Source: Ruminococcus sp.
Lineage (GTDB): Bacteria; Bacillota; Clostridia; Oscillospirales; Ruminococcaceae
Length of the DNA stretch: 64,000 nucleotides
Direction: 5' to 3'
Assembly (NCBI GenBank): GCA_017472145.1
Contig: JAFUQX010000014.1
Coordinates: 1-64,000, forward strand
Shown: positions 36,104 to 44,917 of the stretch, piece by piece
Position numbering within the stretch: position 1 is the first letter of the stretch
Layout: each line of letters begins with the position of its first letter
Notes under the pieces: generated by a model
Databases searched by the model: none
Seen by the model: the letters and a program-made list of their open reading frames with translations, nothing else
What the model was told of the DNA's origin: nothing
Position numbers and translations under genes: made by a program

Positions 36104-38995
36104 TCAGGCTTCAGCCGAATCTCCCGTAAGATAGAATTCCATGCAGTTTCCCTTGTGAGAGCAATAATGGCACCAGTCCGAAGGAATGGCCGCTTTTCCT
36201 TTGTCTTTGCTCTGGCTGATATAGCACTTTACCTCATCCTGAAGCGCACGGGCCTGCTGCTCATAGGGCTTATTTCCGGACTCCGGAAGCTTATACAGCG
36301 AATATTCTTTTTTCGGGTACTTCCGGACGGCCAGGTCCTCAAAGCTGCTGTAGGGATTTTTGCGCTCTGATTCGGAGATGTCTATAACAAATTTTGCAGC
36401 ACCGAATTGCTTCCGCATCTGCATATGCACTGGCTTATAGGGCGCAGCCGCAGAGCCATATCCACGATCGATCATTCCGTGAACAAGGTAATTCCATGCG
36501 CGCCGCTTTAAATCATAGATCTCCGTGGCCTTCCAGAATGAAAAATACGGCTCAAGCTTCCGGCTTTCCTGATCAATAAACCGCTTCACACATTTTAACG
36601 CCTCTTCCCGCTGCATACCGCCGATCCGCTTCCACACGGCCTCTATCAGGAGATTTTCATAATACTTCTGGAATAAGAAGCTTCCATGGATCACAGGCTC
36701 ATTCTCCATGACATAATCAAGGAAATATCGATAGGGGCATAAAAACATATCCATCATCTGAAAACGGTCGTATGGAATGTCCTTCGTCTCCTCCGGCCTG
36801 TCGCAAACCGCAAATGGTGCAGGAGTATTTATGTTCTCGATAATCCCGGCTTTCGGCTGCAAACCAAGGATGGACAGCAGCGCATACGGCTCAGTCGTTT
36901 CATCCCCGTACTGCTTCACAAAGCTCAGGCGGACATTTCCCCGGTTGTAATACAGGCCATAAAAGAGCGCATATCTGAGAAATTCACTCCTCCTGTCCAG
37001 GGTCTTGCAATAGACCTGGAACGGGAGATCCTGCGGCAGATAGGCCGCACTCAGGAATTCATCTGTCAAGGGCCAGGGAAGCTGATCATTCACCGTCTGA
37101 TTCATATCCCGGTCAGAAAGGCCGGCGAAGTGATAGGTCTTGATCTCCTCTTTTTCAAACTGCCGCTTGCTCTGGAGAATGTCACCATCGATCTGCTCAA
37201 AGTTCTTTACGATCCAGTCCGGCTCCTGCTCCGTCTGATCCTTTTGCTTGAGGTAATAATGGATCCCTTCCTTCAAATCGTGGAAGGTTCCGGAAAACGC
37301 AGAATTCCGGGGCTTGATCCGCTCAAGCCGGGCCTGAAGCGCCGAGATCAGCTCCCGTTCCTTTTCGCTGGCAAAAGCCGGCTCCCGCTGCTTCAGAAAT
37401 GCTTCCAGATTTTCAAAGTGCTTTCCAAAATTGATGAAGTCTTCCCGGGTATGATCCAGTGCAAACAGGCCGGCGGCAATCTCATTGATCTCTCGGACAG
37501 CCTGAACCAGAGCAGCAATATCTTTCCTTGAAACCTTGTATTTGTTGTAAATTACAAGTGACCTCAGCGAAAAAACAGCATCTGTGCTCTTTGCATTGAC
37601 TATGCGGTCATAATTACGGAGATAATTCCCTGCGATCTCCCGCTCAAATTCTTCATAGGCGGTGATATGCTCAAAGAGAACCTCTGTATTGCAAAATGTA
37701 CGAAGCAGCACCTCTCCGGGAGCAGATTTAAGAATGTTGGAAGATAAGCACTCTTTTATGGCGGCGCTGTCAAAGCGGATACAGCCCTTCTCATAATCCC
37801 ACAGACGATAAATCGCAGAGAAGAACTGTCCTATGGGATAGGAAAGAAAATGTCTGTCCTGAGAAAACTCCGGGTAATAGATGCTCAGAAGCGTATGAAT
37901 GTCCCGATTGGCTGTATAAACCTGTTCATCCAGACACCGGAGAACACCTGCATTATCCCAGACCTTCTGACCCCGTTCCATAACGTTCTGAGCATCGTGG
38001 TATTTATTTTTTGCAGCCTCTACATGATTGGATACAAAATGAGCGTATTCTGTGATATTGGCAAATTCCATCCATTCTATGCTCTTATACAGCTGACTCC
38101 ATTGCCGCAGCTGCATGCGTCCGGCCGTGTGACCGTTCTCGCACAATTCACCCAGTGCACAGGCCAGGGCATTGCTGGGATTCTGCATGGTGGGCAGATG
38201 ATATTCCGGAACAGCCGTATCGTGATGGACCTTTGCATCAAAACAACTGTAGATATCATTCCAGGATGCGTATATCTGGGAATACTTCTTCTGATAGTTG
38301 AACAGAAAAATGATCGTCAGGCCCATTTTCTCCATGGCAGTCAGAAGCCGGAGCTGGGCCGGCGTAAACTGATGAACACCATGAACAACGATCGCATCAA
38401 GCGGCTGCTGCCTTGTTCTTTCAACCGCCCGTTCACAGCGCCTGATCTCCCGCTGCGGACCCCGGCACGCCTTAGCCTCCGCAGCCGCCAGATCCACAAC
38501 GATCTCCTTCAGCATGTCCCTGTCGGGAGCAGGCGGAAACGCAAAAAGTCTGCTTTTCTGCGCCTTGCTCAGAATATAGACAAACAGCTGCTGTTCCAGA
38601 TTGCCTTTCGTCCGATCCACCGCAGAAGCCTGTATATCCAATTCAATAAAGAGCCGGACTGCTTCCAGAAAATGGGTCTGATTCTGAGACAGCGCCATAT
38701 GGAACGTTTCATCGATCCGGCCCTTATCCAGCAGCTGTCTGAAGGCCGAGGACAGAGCGCTGTATTGCTGTACACGAAGACTGATGTTGTCTGTCCAGCT
38801 TTTATACACCTCTTCATGTCCGACAAGAGAGTCCAGGGTACAGATAAGTCCCCGGATGTTATCCCCAAGCACATTCTTCAGGCCATTTACAAGTGTTCTT
38901 GCACTGCAAAAATGAGGAAGTGCTGATATTTCGCTCCAAAAGTCTGCCTTCTCCAGGTTGTAAGGATCTGCATATGTATAGATTTTATATGGCAT
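36104..38995 (-). CDS. AddB/RexB-like protein with iron-sulfur cysteines
   Basis: A 963-residue protein resembling the AddB subunit of AddAB helicase-nucleases. The cysteine set C753, C942, C945, C951 (C-x188-C-xx-C-x5-C) matches the AddB/Cas4 iron-sulfur staple around a PD-(D/E)xK nuclease domain. The expected nuclease D-x-K segment is not clear: the nearest match reads YSLYKLPESG rather than DYKTG, so activity may be lost. The N-terminal part resembles the inactivated helicase domain of AddB but with no Walker A. It is followed 47 bp later by the SNF2 gene and preceded 3 bp earlier by its likely partner helicase. Confidence 0.65.
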   Translation of the reverse strand: MPYKIYTYADPYNLEKADFWSEISALPHFCSARTLVNGLKNVLGDNIRGLICTLDSLVGHEEVYKSWTDNISLRVQQYSALSSAFRQLLDKGRIDETFHMALSQNQTHFLEAVRLFIELDIQASAVDRTKGNLEQQLFVYILSKAQKSRLFAFPPAPDRDMLKEIVVDLAAAEAKACRGPQREIRRCERAVERTRQQPLDAIVVHGVHQFTPAQLRLLTAMEKMGLTIIFLFNYQKKYSQIYASWNDIYSCFDAKVHHDTAVPEYHLPTMQNPSNALACALGELCENGHTAGRMQLRQWSQLYKSIEWMEFANITEYAHFVSNHVEAAKNKYHDAQNVMERGQKVWDNAGVLRCLDEQVYTANRDIHTLLSIYYPEFSQDRHFLSYPIGQFFSAIYRLWDYEKGCIRFDSAAIKECLSSNILKSAPGEVLLRTFCNTEVLFEHITAYEEFEREIAGNYLRNYDRIVNAKSTDAVFSLRSLVIYNKYKVSRKDIAALVQAVREINEIAAGLFALDHTREDFINFGKHFENLEAFLKQREPAFASEKERELISALQARLERIKPRNSAFSGTFHDLKEGIHYYLKQKDQTEQEPDWIVKNFEQIDGDILQSKRQFEKEEIKTYHFAGLSDRDMNQTVNDQLPWPLTDEFLSAAYLPQDLPFQVYCKTLDRRSEFLRYALFYGLYYNRGNVRLSFVKQYGDETTEPYALLSILGLQPKAGIIENINTPAPFAVCDRPEETKDIPYDRFQMMDMFLCPYRYFLDYVMENEPVIHGSFLFQKYYENLLIEAVWKRIGGMQREEALKCVKRFIDQESRKLEPYFSFWKATEIYDLKRRAWNYLVHGMIDRGYGSAAAPYKPVHMQMRKQFGAAKFVIDISESERKNPYSSFEDLAVRKYPKKEYSLYKLPESGNKPYEQQARALQDEVKCYISQSKDKGKAAIPSDWCHYCSHKGNCMEFYLTGDSAEA

Positions 38996-38998
38996 ACG

Positions 38999-41900
38999 TC
39001 AGGCCTCCGTTTCAATCAGATTCTGCCATGAAAAATTCTGTTTTCCTTCGATCTCGATCCAGGAGAAGGAACGCATGGCCCGTGTCATTGCAACATAAAG
39101 AACTCTCGCTTCTTCTCTGCTTTTTTCAGCTTTTTCGATGTGCTCATCATAGTACGTGTTTTGTACAGCAGCGCCGGTCTCAGGGATATTCAGACTGTAG
39201 CCGATACGATACCGATCGCCGTCCTTCTCCGTGCTGATATGAAGCTGGGATTTCTTAACCATGTCGATCGGAGCCGAGCAGAAGGGCAGAATAACATGTC
39301 CGTACTCCAGCCCCTTGGCCTTGTGCACCGTAACACACTGAATCGGGATCTCAGTCTGAGACGAAGCCGGAATGCGGCTGTCAACAGACACCTGTGAAAC
39401 AATGCAGCTGCTGAGACGTTCCTGAAGTGTATTGATCGTAAGCCGATCCACATTACAGGCCTGGATCAGCTGCTCAAACAGCAGGTCCACGTTCAGCTGA
39501 TAATAGTGCTGCTTCCAGGGATCCTCGCTGAAATTGCGCCACGGCTCCAAGGTGTTATAGATCTCATGAAGTACCTGCAGGACAGGATCGGTGCGCAAGC
39601 CGGCCACAATATATTCCCATTTGCTGCACGTATCGACCGCCCCAGCCAGCTTGGTATTCATAAAGCGGATCAGATAGTTTACCTGCTCCCGTTCATCCAC
39701 CCGTGCTTTCCAGCCATCGTTCCGGATCCTCCTGCGAAGCGCAAAGAGATTCGATTTGGGAATATCCAGGCCGAAAAAGCTGGAGGTCGCCAGATTGTAC
39801 AGATAATCCGCTTCATCAAAATGAACCAGCGCATTGACCAGGATCATCATATCCAGTGCAGGCTGGGACATGTACAGATCGCCGCCGGTGTTGGTCTGGA
39901 TGCTGACCTCCGGGAAAAGCCTTGCACACTCTGTGCGCACCATCTCTGCCTGCCAGTTTTCTCTGACAAGGATGGCTATACTGCGCTCCTTCGGCGAGAG
40001 CTTCCTGTGAAGCTGTTCTTCCTCATACTGAATCCGCTTCTGAAGCCGTCTGATCTCTTCCACAAGCGCAGGGATACGCAAAGCATCATTTTCTATAGAA
40101 AGCTTCCTGAAAAAGCGTTCCTTGCAGGAGCTGATATATCCATTATAATCCCTTGTACCGATCAGCCGGTCCTTTGATGCATCATAAGTAAGCAGCTCAT
40201 CCGGCCTGGCTCCCCAACTGGAGAAAGAAAGGTCAAACAGGTTCAGCAGGTCCGTATCGGTACGATAATTTCTTTGCAGCGAAAATTCAAGCCATTGGGA
40301 AGGATTTTCATGAATTTTCAGCTGATCAAAGGCCTTTTCCTTTGCGCCTCTGAAACGGTAGATGCACTGCTTGATATCGCCCACCAGGAACATCCGGTAA
40401 TCCAGCAGCCGGGCCAGCATCAGCAGGGATTCGATCTGCGTATCGTCCGTGTCCTGGAATTCATCCACAAACAGGAACTGCAAAGCGTCCTTGTCCTCTT
40501 TAAGCTTACGGATTCTTCCTTCGCTTTCAGGCCTGCTGATGAATCGATTCAGAATGGACATCATGGAACTCAGGTGGAGACGGTTATTTTGCAGCAGCTC
40601 CTGATCATACTCCCGCTCAACAGCTGGAATCACGGCCGCAAGAAGCGCATGCAGCTCCCCGTGCGTATCCTCCGGTCTGAGGAGACCAAAATCGCCGGCC
40701 TCGATAGAACCGATGTCGATGCTCTTGTTATGCAGCTTTCCGATGAAGTCAAGAATGCTGTCCCGAATGGCATAAACAGGCAGGCCCAGCTTATCGGTAA
40801 AATCAGCACCGTACTGAAGCCTTTTCTGATGGATATAGTCATCCAGAATATCGGAGATCTTTCTGCGCCGGTAAAACTCACTGGACGTGATATCCACATC
40901 GATTCCATAGCCAAAGGACGTACCCAGCTGTGCGATCAGCTTTTTTGCGTAGGAATGGATCGTACTGATCTGCATACTGCTGATCTGAGAGATCATATCC
41001 AGATACTCCACACAGGAGGTGACCAGATAACAGTTCCGGAAATAGGCCCTCAGCTTTTCCGACATCTGGTCGGCCGCTTCATTGGTGAAGGTGATCATCA
41101 CGATCCGCTTTGCCATTTTCCGGAGAGGAACCTTCTGAGCGTAACAGATAAAACCAATACGGGAGATCATTGTATAGGTCTTGCCTGTACCTGCACCGGC
41201 CCGGATCACGATATTCTTTTCAGGCGCAGCATGCTCGACCAGATACTGCTCTGCATTAAACTGGCTTACAGCTCCCAGCTGCCTGAGAATGCTTTTTTGA
41301 GAATCCTCCAGCTTTCCGTTGCGCACGATAAAGGAGTCCACATTCTGATCAAACGGCTCACTTAATACGCTCATAGAGCAATGAAAGCACATGAACGAAT
41401 CAGCGTCCGAGGACAGCTGCGGAGAGTGAGAAGCCTGGTCGTCAAATGCAATTGCAATATTGTCCCGATCCCGTACCAAGCCGCGCTGAGAGAGGGCCGC
41501 ATCAAGCGCTCCGGCAACAGAGAGCAGCTGTGCTCTGCTGGAAAAAACGCAATACAGCTTGCAGCCCTGCAGGTATTGTTCTGTTATATCCTTAATATCT
41601 GTTTCGCTGAATCCATCCCTGCTGTTCAAATAGTAAAACCGGGAATAATCATGCGAGTGATGAGCAGCCGCAGGAGGTGCGCCGGCATCGGCTCCTGCTT
41701 TGTCATCCGGATCAATGTCCGTCTCAAAAAGACTGCGTACCTCCAGCATAGTCTGACAGTCAAACGGAGTCCGTTTCCAGCTGTTCACTTCTCTGAGGGC
41801 CTGATCCAGCTTGTTAAAAAATGCAGTATTATCAGCCAGGTCTTCCTTGAGGATCGTGAAGCGTTCTTCCATCACGACATCCAGGCGGAGGGATCTGTAA

Positions 41901-42280
41901 TATGCCTTTGTAACCTGAGGCAAGCATACCATTTGATAAACAAGGGGAAATTTTCCAATGCTCTGGCGGATATACCGCTCAATAGAGAACCGGTATCCCC
42001 TGGCCTGCTTCTGCGGCGATGCAGACACTTCGCCGTCATCCGTTCTGATAAGGACAGCTTCGTTGTTTTTTACACGCAGAATATTTTCTTCCCGCCAGCC
42101 CTTCACCTCGACCACAAGAATCCCTTTTTCAGGCATCAGGATGCAAACATCAAATTCTCTCCCAAAAACCTGTCTGTTCCAATAAATGATATTTGTATCG
42201 TCAAGATATTCCTGCAGCCTGGTGACAAACAGCTTCTCACCATAGTTTTCGGAATGGCCCGCTCCGATCAGTCTTCCCAT
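38999..42280 (-). CDS. NERD nuclease domain fused to UvrD/AddA-like helicase
   Basis: A 1093-residue fusion. The N-terminal NERD domain has the PD-(D/E)xK-type residues D44, E58 and K60 (EFDV...VVEVKGW). The helicase has Walker A AGAGTGKT (361-368), FVDEFQDTDDTQ, VTVHKAKGLEYGH and YVAMTRAMRSF, so both parts look intact. The start at 42280 is chosen for GAGGTGA 10 bp upstream; an in-frame ATG at 42337 has no such site and would add 19 residues. It is the first gene of the operon. With the next gene it forms an AddAB-like pair, separate from any housekeeping AddAB. Confidence 0.85.
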   Translation of the reverse strand: MGRLIGAGHSENYGEKLFVTRLQEYLDDTNIIYWNRQVFGREFDVCILMPEKGILVVEVKGWREENILRVKNNEAVLIRTDDGEVSASPQKQARGYRFSIERYIRQSIGKFPLVYQMVCLPQVTKAYYRSLRLDVVMEERFTILKEDLADNTAFFNKLDQALREVNSWKRTPFDCQTMLEVRSLFETDIDPDDKAGADAGAPPAAAHHSHDYSRFYYLNSRDGFSETDIKDITEQYLQGCKLYCVFSSRAQLLSVAGALDAALSQRGLVRDRDNIAIAFDDQASHSPQLSSDADSFMCFHCSMSVLSEPFDQNVDSFIVRNGKLEDSQKSILRQLGAVSQFNAEQYLVEHAAPEKNIVIRAGAGTGKTYTMISRIGFICYAQKVPLRKMAKRIVMITFTNEAADQMSEKLRAYFRNCYLVTSCVEYLDMISQISSMQISTIHSYAKKLIAQLGTSFGYGIDVDITSSEFYRRRKISDILDDYIHQKRLQYGADFTDKLGLPVYAIRDSILDFIGKLHNKSIDIGSIEAGDFGLLRPEDTHGELHALLAAVIPAVEREYDQELLQNNRLHLSSMMSILNRFISRPESEGRIRKLKEDKDALQFLFVDEFQDTDDTQIESLLMLARLLDYRMFLVGDIKQCIYRFRGAKEKAFDQLKIHENPSQWLEFSLQRNYRTDTDLLNLFDLSFSSWGARPDELLTYDASKDRLIGTRDYNGYISSCKERFFRKLSIENDALRIPALVEEIRRLQKRIQYEEEQLHRKLSPKERSIAILVRENWQAEMVRTECARLFPEVSIQTNTGGDLYMSQPALDMMILVNALVHFDEADYLYNLATSSFFGLDIPKSNLFALRRRIRNDGWKARVDEREQVNYLIRFMNTKLAGAVDTCSKWEYIVAGLRTDPVLQVLHEIYNTLEPWRNFSEDPWKQHYYQLNVDLLFEQLIQACNVDRLTINTLQERLSSCIVSQVSVDSRIPASSQTEIPIQCVTVHKAKGLEYGHVILPFCSAPIDMVKKSQLHISTEKDGDRYRIGYSLNIPETGAAVQNTYYDEHIEKAEKSREEARVLYVAMTRAMRSFSWIEIEGKQNFSWQNLIETEA

Positions 42281-42414
42281 AAATAGAATGTCACCTCGTA
42301 AATCATAGGAAGATACATCGATCCTCCCTATGCTCATAATCAATCTTTTTCTGTCCGGCCGCCTGCATTCCGATCCAGCAAACGCACAGGCCCGGACAGA
42401 CAATATCAAGTTGT

Positions 42415-42443
42415 ATTATATCATATTGTTATCCATTTTTCAA
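42415..42443 (-). promoter_or_regulatory. Promoter of the seven-gene defence operon
   Basis: Minus strand TTGAAA (42438-42443), 17-bp spacer, TATAAT (42415-42420). The gap 42281-42663 also holds a decayed repeat copy (42473-42516) and the guaA-type terminator repeat; I see no gene in it. Confidence 0.75.
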
Positions 42444-42472
42444 TAGATTTTGACAAAAAACACAAAAAAGGT

Positions 42473-42516
42473 GAAAAAGTCGATTTTCCGCACAGGGCTT
42501 CCCTTAATGAGAGGAG
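42473..42516. repeat. Remnant of the MITE-like repeat
   Basis: The stretch GAAAAAGTCGATTTTCCGCA and the following CAGGGCTTCCCTTAA match the left part of the element at 49175 with a few changes and one missing base, then similarity is lost. It is a truncated copy next to the defence operon promoter. Confidence 0.6.
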
Positions 42517-42563
42517 AAAAGTACTCCATCCCTCGTTCCTGTCAAATGCATCCCATAAACCAG

Positions 42564-42602
42564 AAAGCCCCGGCTGATCTGCAAAAAATCAGTCGGGGCT
42601 TT
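42564..42602 (-). terminator. Terminator of the GMP synthase subunit gene
   Basis: AAGCCCCGACTGAT pairs with ATCAGCCGGGGCTT around a T-rich loop. On the minus strand the tail TTTCTG is weaker than that of the right-hand copy at 53.3 kb. Confidence 0.65.
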
Positions 42603-42682
42603 CTTCTGTAGAAAAACCTGATTCTATATCAGAGCATACAGGCCCTGTATTCGGGACTCTGCCTTATTCCCACTCAATGGTA
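42564..42682 (-). repeat. Left copy of a 119/120-bp inverted repeat at GMP synthase gene ends
   Basis: The reverse complement of this segment is identical to 53224-53343 except for one T in a homopolymer. It covers the last codons (TIEWE and stop) of the free-standing GMP synthase subunit, its 3' region and the terminator. Two different genes sharing an almost identical 3' end in opposite orientation points to recent copying or continuing gene conversion. Confidence 0.9.
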
Positions 42683-43641
42683 CCCACCGGCTTGGGAGTC
42701 AGATCGTAGAGAACACGATTGATACCCTCAACCTCAGTGGTAATGCGATTGGTGATATGGTGGAGGAGTGCATACGGAATCTCCTCGATGGTCGCACTCA
42801 TTGCGTCTGTCGTATTTACCGCACGGATGATAGCCGGCCAGCCCATGTAGCGCTTGCTGTCCTTTACGCCGACACTCTTCATATCCGGTACAGAAATGAA
42901 ATACTGCCATACAGTCTTATTCAGACCGGCCTTCTCAAATTCCTCACGCAGGATCGCATCGGCCTCACGCAGTGCATTCAGTCTGTCCCGAGTGATCGCA
43001 CCCAGACAGCGTACACCCAGACCCGGACCCGGGAACGGTTGACGATCAACCATAGAGGCCGGAAGGCCCAGCGCCTTGCCTACGACTCTTACCTCATCCT
43101 TGAACAGCAGACGAACCGGCTCAACCAGCTCAAACTGCATGTCCTCCGGCAGGCCGCCAACATTGTGGTGTGCCTTTACACCGTCGCTTTCCAGAATATC
43201 CGGATAGATCGTGCCCTGAGCCAGGAAGGAGATGCCCTCCAGCTTGCGTGCTTCTTCATCGAATACCTTGATGAATTCGCCGCCGATGATCTTACGCTTG
43301 GACTCAGGCTCGCTGACACCAGCCAGCAGATCGAGGAAGCGGTCTGTTGCATCGATATAAATCAGGTTTGCATCCAGCTGATTCTGGAATACTTCGATAA
43401 CCTGTTCACTTTCGCCCTTACGCATCAGTCCGTGATTTACATGTACACATACCAGCTGTTTGCCGATGGCCTTGATTAAAAGAGCAGCCACAACAGAGCT
43501 GTCCACACCGCCCGACAGAGCCAGCAGAACCTTTTTGTCGCCAACCTGCTTGCGCACCTCAGCAACCTGTTCTTCAATAAACTGCTGAGCCAGCTCGGGG
43601 GTATTGATTCTTGCCATAGAATCCGGTCTTACATTTGTCAT
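42664..43641 (-). CDS. GMP synthase ATP-pyrophosphatase subunit, free-standing
   Basis: A 325-residue protein equal to the C-terminal two thirds of GuaA. It has the PP-loop [11 protein letters not shown], the HHNVGGLPE and [12 protein letters not shown] motifs and the dimerisation domain ending TIEWE, but no glutamine amidotransferase domain. It would aminate XMP to GMP with ammonia or with a separate amidotransferase subunit (as in archaeal GuaAa/GuaAb). Full-length GuaA is encoded at 51710, so this copy may be redundant or specialised. GAGGAGAG precedes the ATG. Residues differ widely from the full-length protein, so it is not a simple recent duplicate, although the 3' ends are nearly identical DNA. 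Confidence 0.9.
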   Translation of the reverse strand: MTNVRPDSMARINTPELAQQFIEEQVAEVRKQVGDKKVLLALSGGVDSSVVAALLIKAIGKQLVCVHVNHGLMRKGESEQVIEVFQNQLDANLIYIDATDRFLDLLAGVSEPESKRKIIGGEFIKVFDEEARKLEGISFLAQGTIYPDILESDGVKAHHNVGGLPEDMQFELVEPVRLLFKDEVRVVGKALGLPASMVDRQPFPGPGLGVRCLGAITRDRLNALREADAILREEFEKAGLNKTVWQYFISVPDMKSVGVKDSKRYMGWPAIIRAVNTTDAMSATIEEIPYALLHHITNRITTEVEGINRVLYDLTPKPVGTIEWE

Positions 43642-43710
43642 AATACACTCTCCTCAACCTGAAATCGGGTATTTCCCGGCAGGATATTTCCTGCAAAAAA
43701 ACATAGTTAT

Positions 43711-43739
43711 AATATAACATAAATCCGCTCGTTTTGCAA
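43711..43739 (-). promoter_or_regulatory. Promoter of the free-standing GMP synthase subunit
   Basis: Minus strand TTGCAA (43734-43739), 17-bp spacer, TATATT (43711-43716). The leader is about 60 nt; I see no purine riboswitch in it. Confidence 0.6.
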
Positions 43740-43787
43740 TAGGCAGAAGAAAATTTTTTTGTGCAGCCTGCGCCTTTCTGAGAGCGG

Positions 43788-44417
43788 TCAATCCCTGATA
43801 TATCTTACGGAAAAAATACGGTCACCAAATTCAGACAGGGCTACAGGTGATTCCGACTGATTCAGCGGATCCATGCACCAGTATGTCCCGTTTTCACTTC
43901 CGATCAGGAGTACAAAATGATAATTGCCCGATTCCGGCATTTTCACACATACAATGGGATAACAGCCATCGGCCAGAAGGGACTCCAGCTCGCCGTCCCT
44001 GAGCGCAGCCGCCTCCTTGCCTTCGATTTCTGTATGAATTACATTTTCCAGTACATCCCACTGAAGATTGCCTTCGCTGTCATATACCTGATTTTCAGAA
44101 AAGAACTGATTGAGCGTACCCGGCGTAAGCTCGCCCTCCAGGCCCTCGATCTCCATTTCCTGCATAAGGATCTCAGCGGCCAGACAGGAGGTAAGGCAGC
44201 CGGAGTCGCCCATGTGATATTCGGAATCCCCCAGGGGGTCGTCCTTCCATCGATTATCCTTCTGACAAAAATATACAGCAGAATCCGGCACACATTCTAT
44301 GGTGGATTCCACCCTCACACCGCTGCGCTTTATGTATACATAGCCGCCCAGGATCCCCGCCAGAAGCAGGCCTGTGAGGATGCATATAAGAATCCCCGTT
44401 CGTCTTTGTTTTTTCAT
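43788..44417 (-). CDS. Membrane-anchored C39-like cysteine peptidase
   Basis: A 209-residue protein with a basic N-terminus, one membrane segment (about 8-30) and an outside domain of the peptidase C39-like family 2. The catalytic Cys is in GDSGCLTSC, the His in YHFVLLIG and the Asp in CMDPLNQS. Such proteins are seen as secreted or membrane-tethered papain-like peptidases. It has no ABC transporter domain nearby, so it is not a bacteriocin exporter. The target is unknown. Confidence 0.75.
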   Translation of the reverse strand: MKKQRRTGILICILTGLLLAGILGGYVYIKRSGVRVESTIECVPDSAVYFCQKDNRWKDDPLGDSEYHMGDSGCLTSCLAAEILMQEMEIEGLEGELTPGTLNQFFSENQVYDSEGNLQWDVLENVIHTEIEGKEAAALRDGELESLLADGCYPIVCVKMPESGNYHFVLLIGSENGTYWCMDPLNQSESPVALSEFGDRIFSVRYIRD

Positions 44418-44474
44418 CGTTCTTCATTCCTTTCTGCTTTTAAAAGTCACTTGTACTGCCGCAAAAATTCTCCT

Positions 44475-44720
44475 TTAAGCCTGTCCCTGGAAAAAGTATG
44501 CAAAACCGATCAGCGCTACGATCAGTACCAGATACAGATAGAAACGCAGATTTTTTACGGATGCCTTCAGATTTTTATTCTCCTTTTCCAGTTCCTCGAT
44601 TTTCCGTTTTTGCGTTTCCTTGTCAAATTTCAGGCCGCTGACCTCGCCCTCCAGACCAGCAACCTTATCTGTCAGTTCCTTTATCGTCTTATCCTTCGAC
44701 TTTATGAGCTTTGAAGCCAT
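44475..44720 (-). CDS. Small coiled-coil protein with C-terminal membrane anchor
   Basis: An 81-residue protein: residues 1-56 are a heptad-patterned coiled coil rich in Lys and Glu, and residues 58-77 are a single hydrophobic helix, giving a tail-anchored layout. AGGAGG lies about 10 bp before the ATG at 44720; the in-frame ATG at 44729 touches the binding site. No family is recognised. Confidence 0.6.
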   Translation of the reverse strand: MASKLIKSKDKTIKELTDKVAGLEGEVSGLKFDKETQKRKIEELEKENKNLKASVKNLRFYLYLVLIVALIGFAYFFQGQA

Positions 44721-44917
44721 TACAGCCATCCCTCCTGACATCGTTTGCTATACTTTTATTATACAGCAAAATTCTTAGGATGTCCACTCTTTTTTCAAAT
44801 TCCAGAAATTTTTTATGAATCTGCTTTTTTCTACAATTTGTATTCTGACACGGAACAGATGTATTTTCTGCAAAAACAAAAAAGCAAAATCCCCGGGGAA
44901 AGGCTGTATTCCGAAGA

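Noticed and set aside
18708-42337. A Dpd (7-deazaguanine in DNA) system
   Set aside because: The helicase and ATPase genes look like DpdE-H, but there is no DpdA transglycosylase or queuosine-type precursor gene; the modification genes present are dnd.
25733-42337. DptFGH, the usual Dnd restriction proteins
   Set aside because: None of the operon proteins has the DptF/G/H arrangement I know; the SNF2 and RecQ-like pair fits another module.
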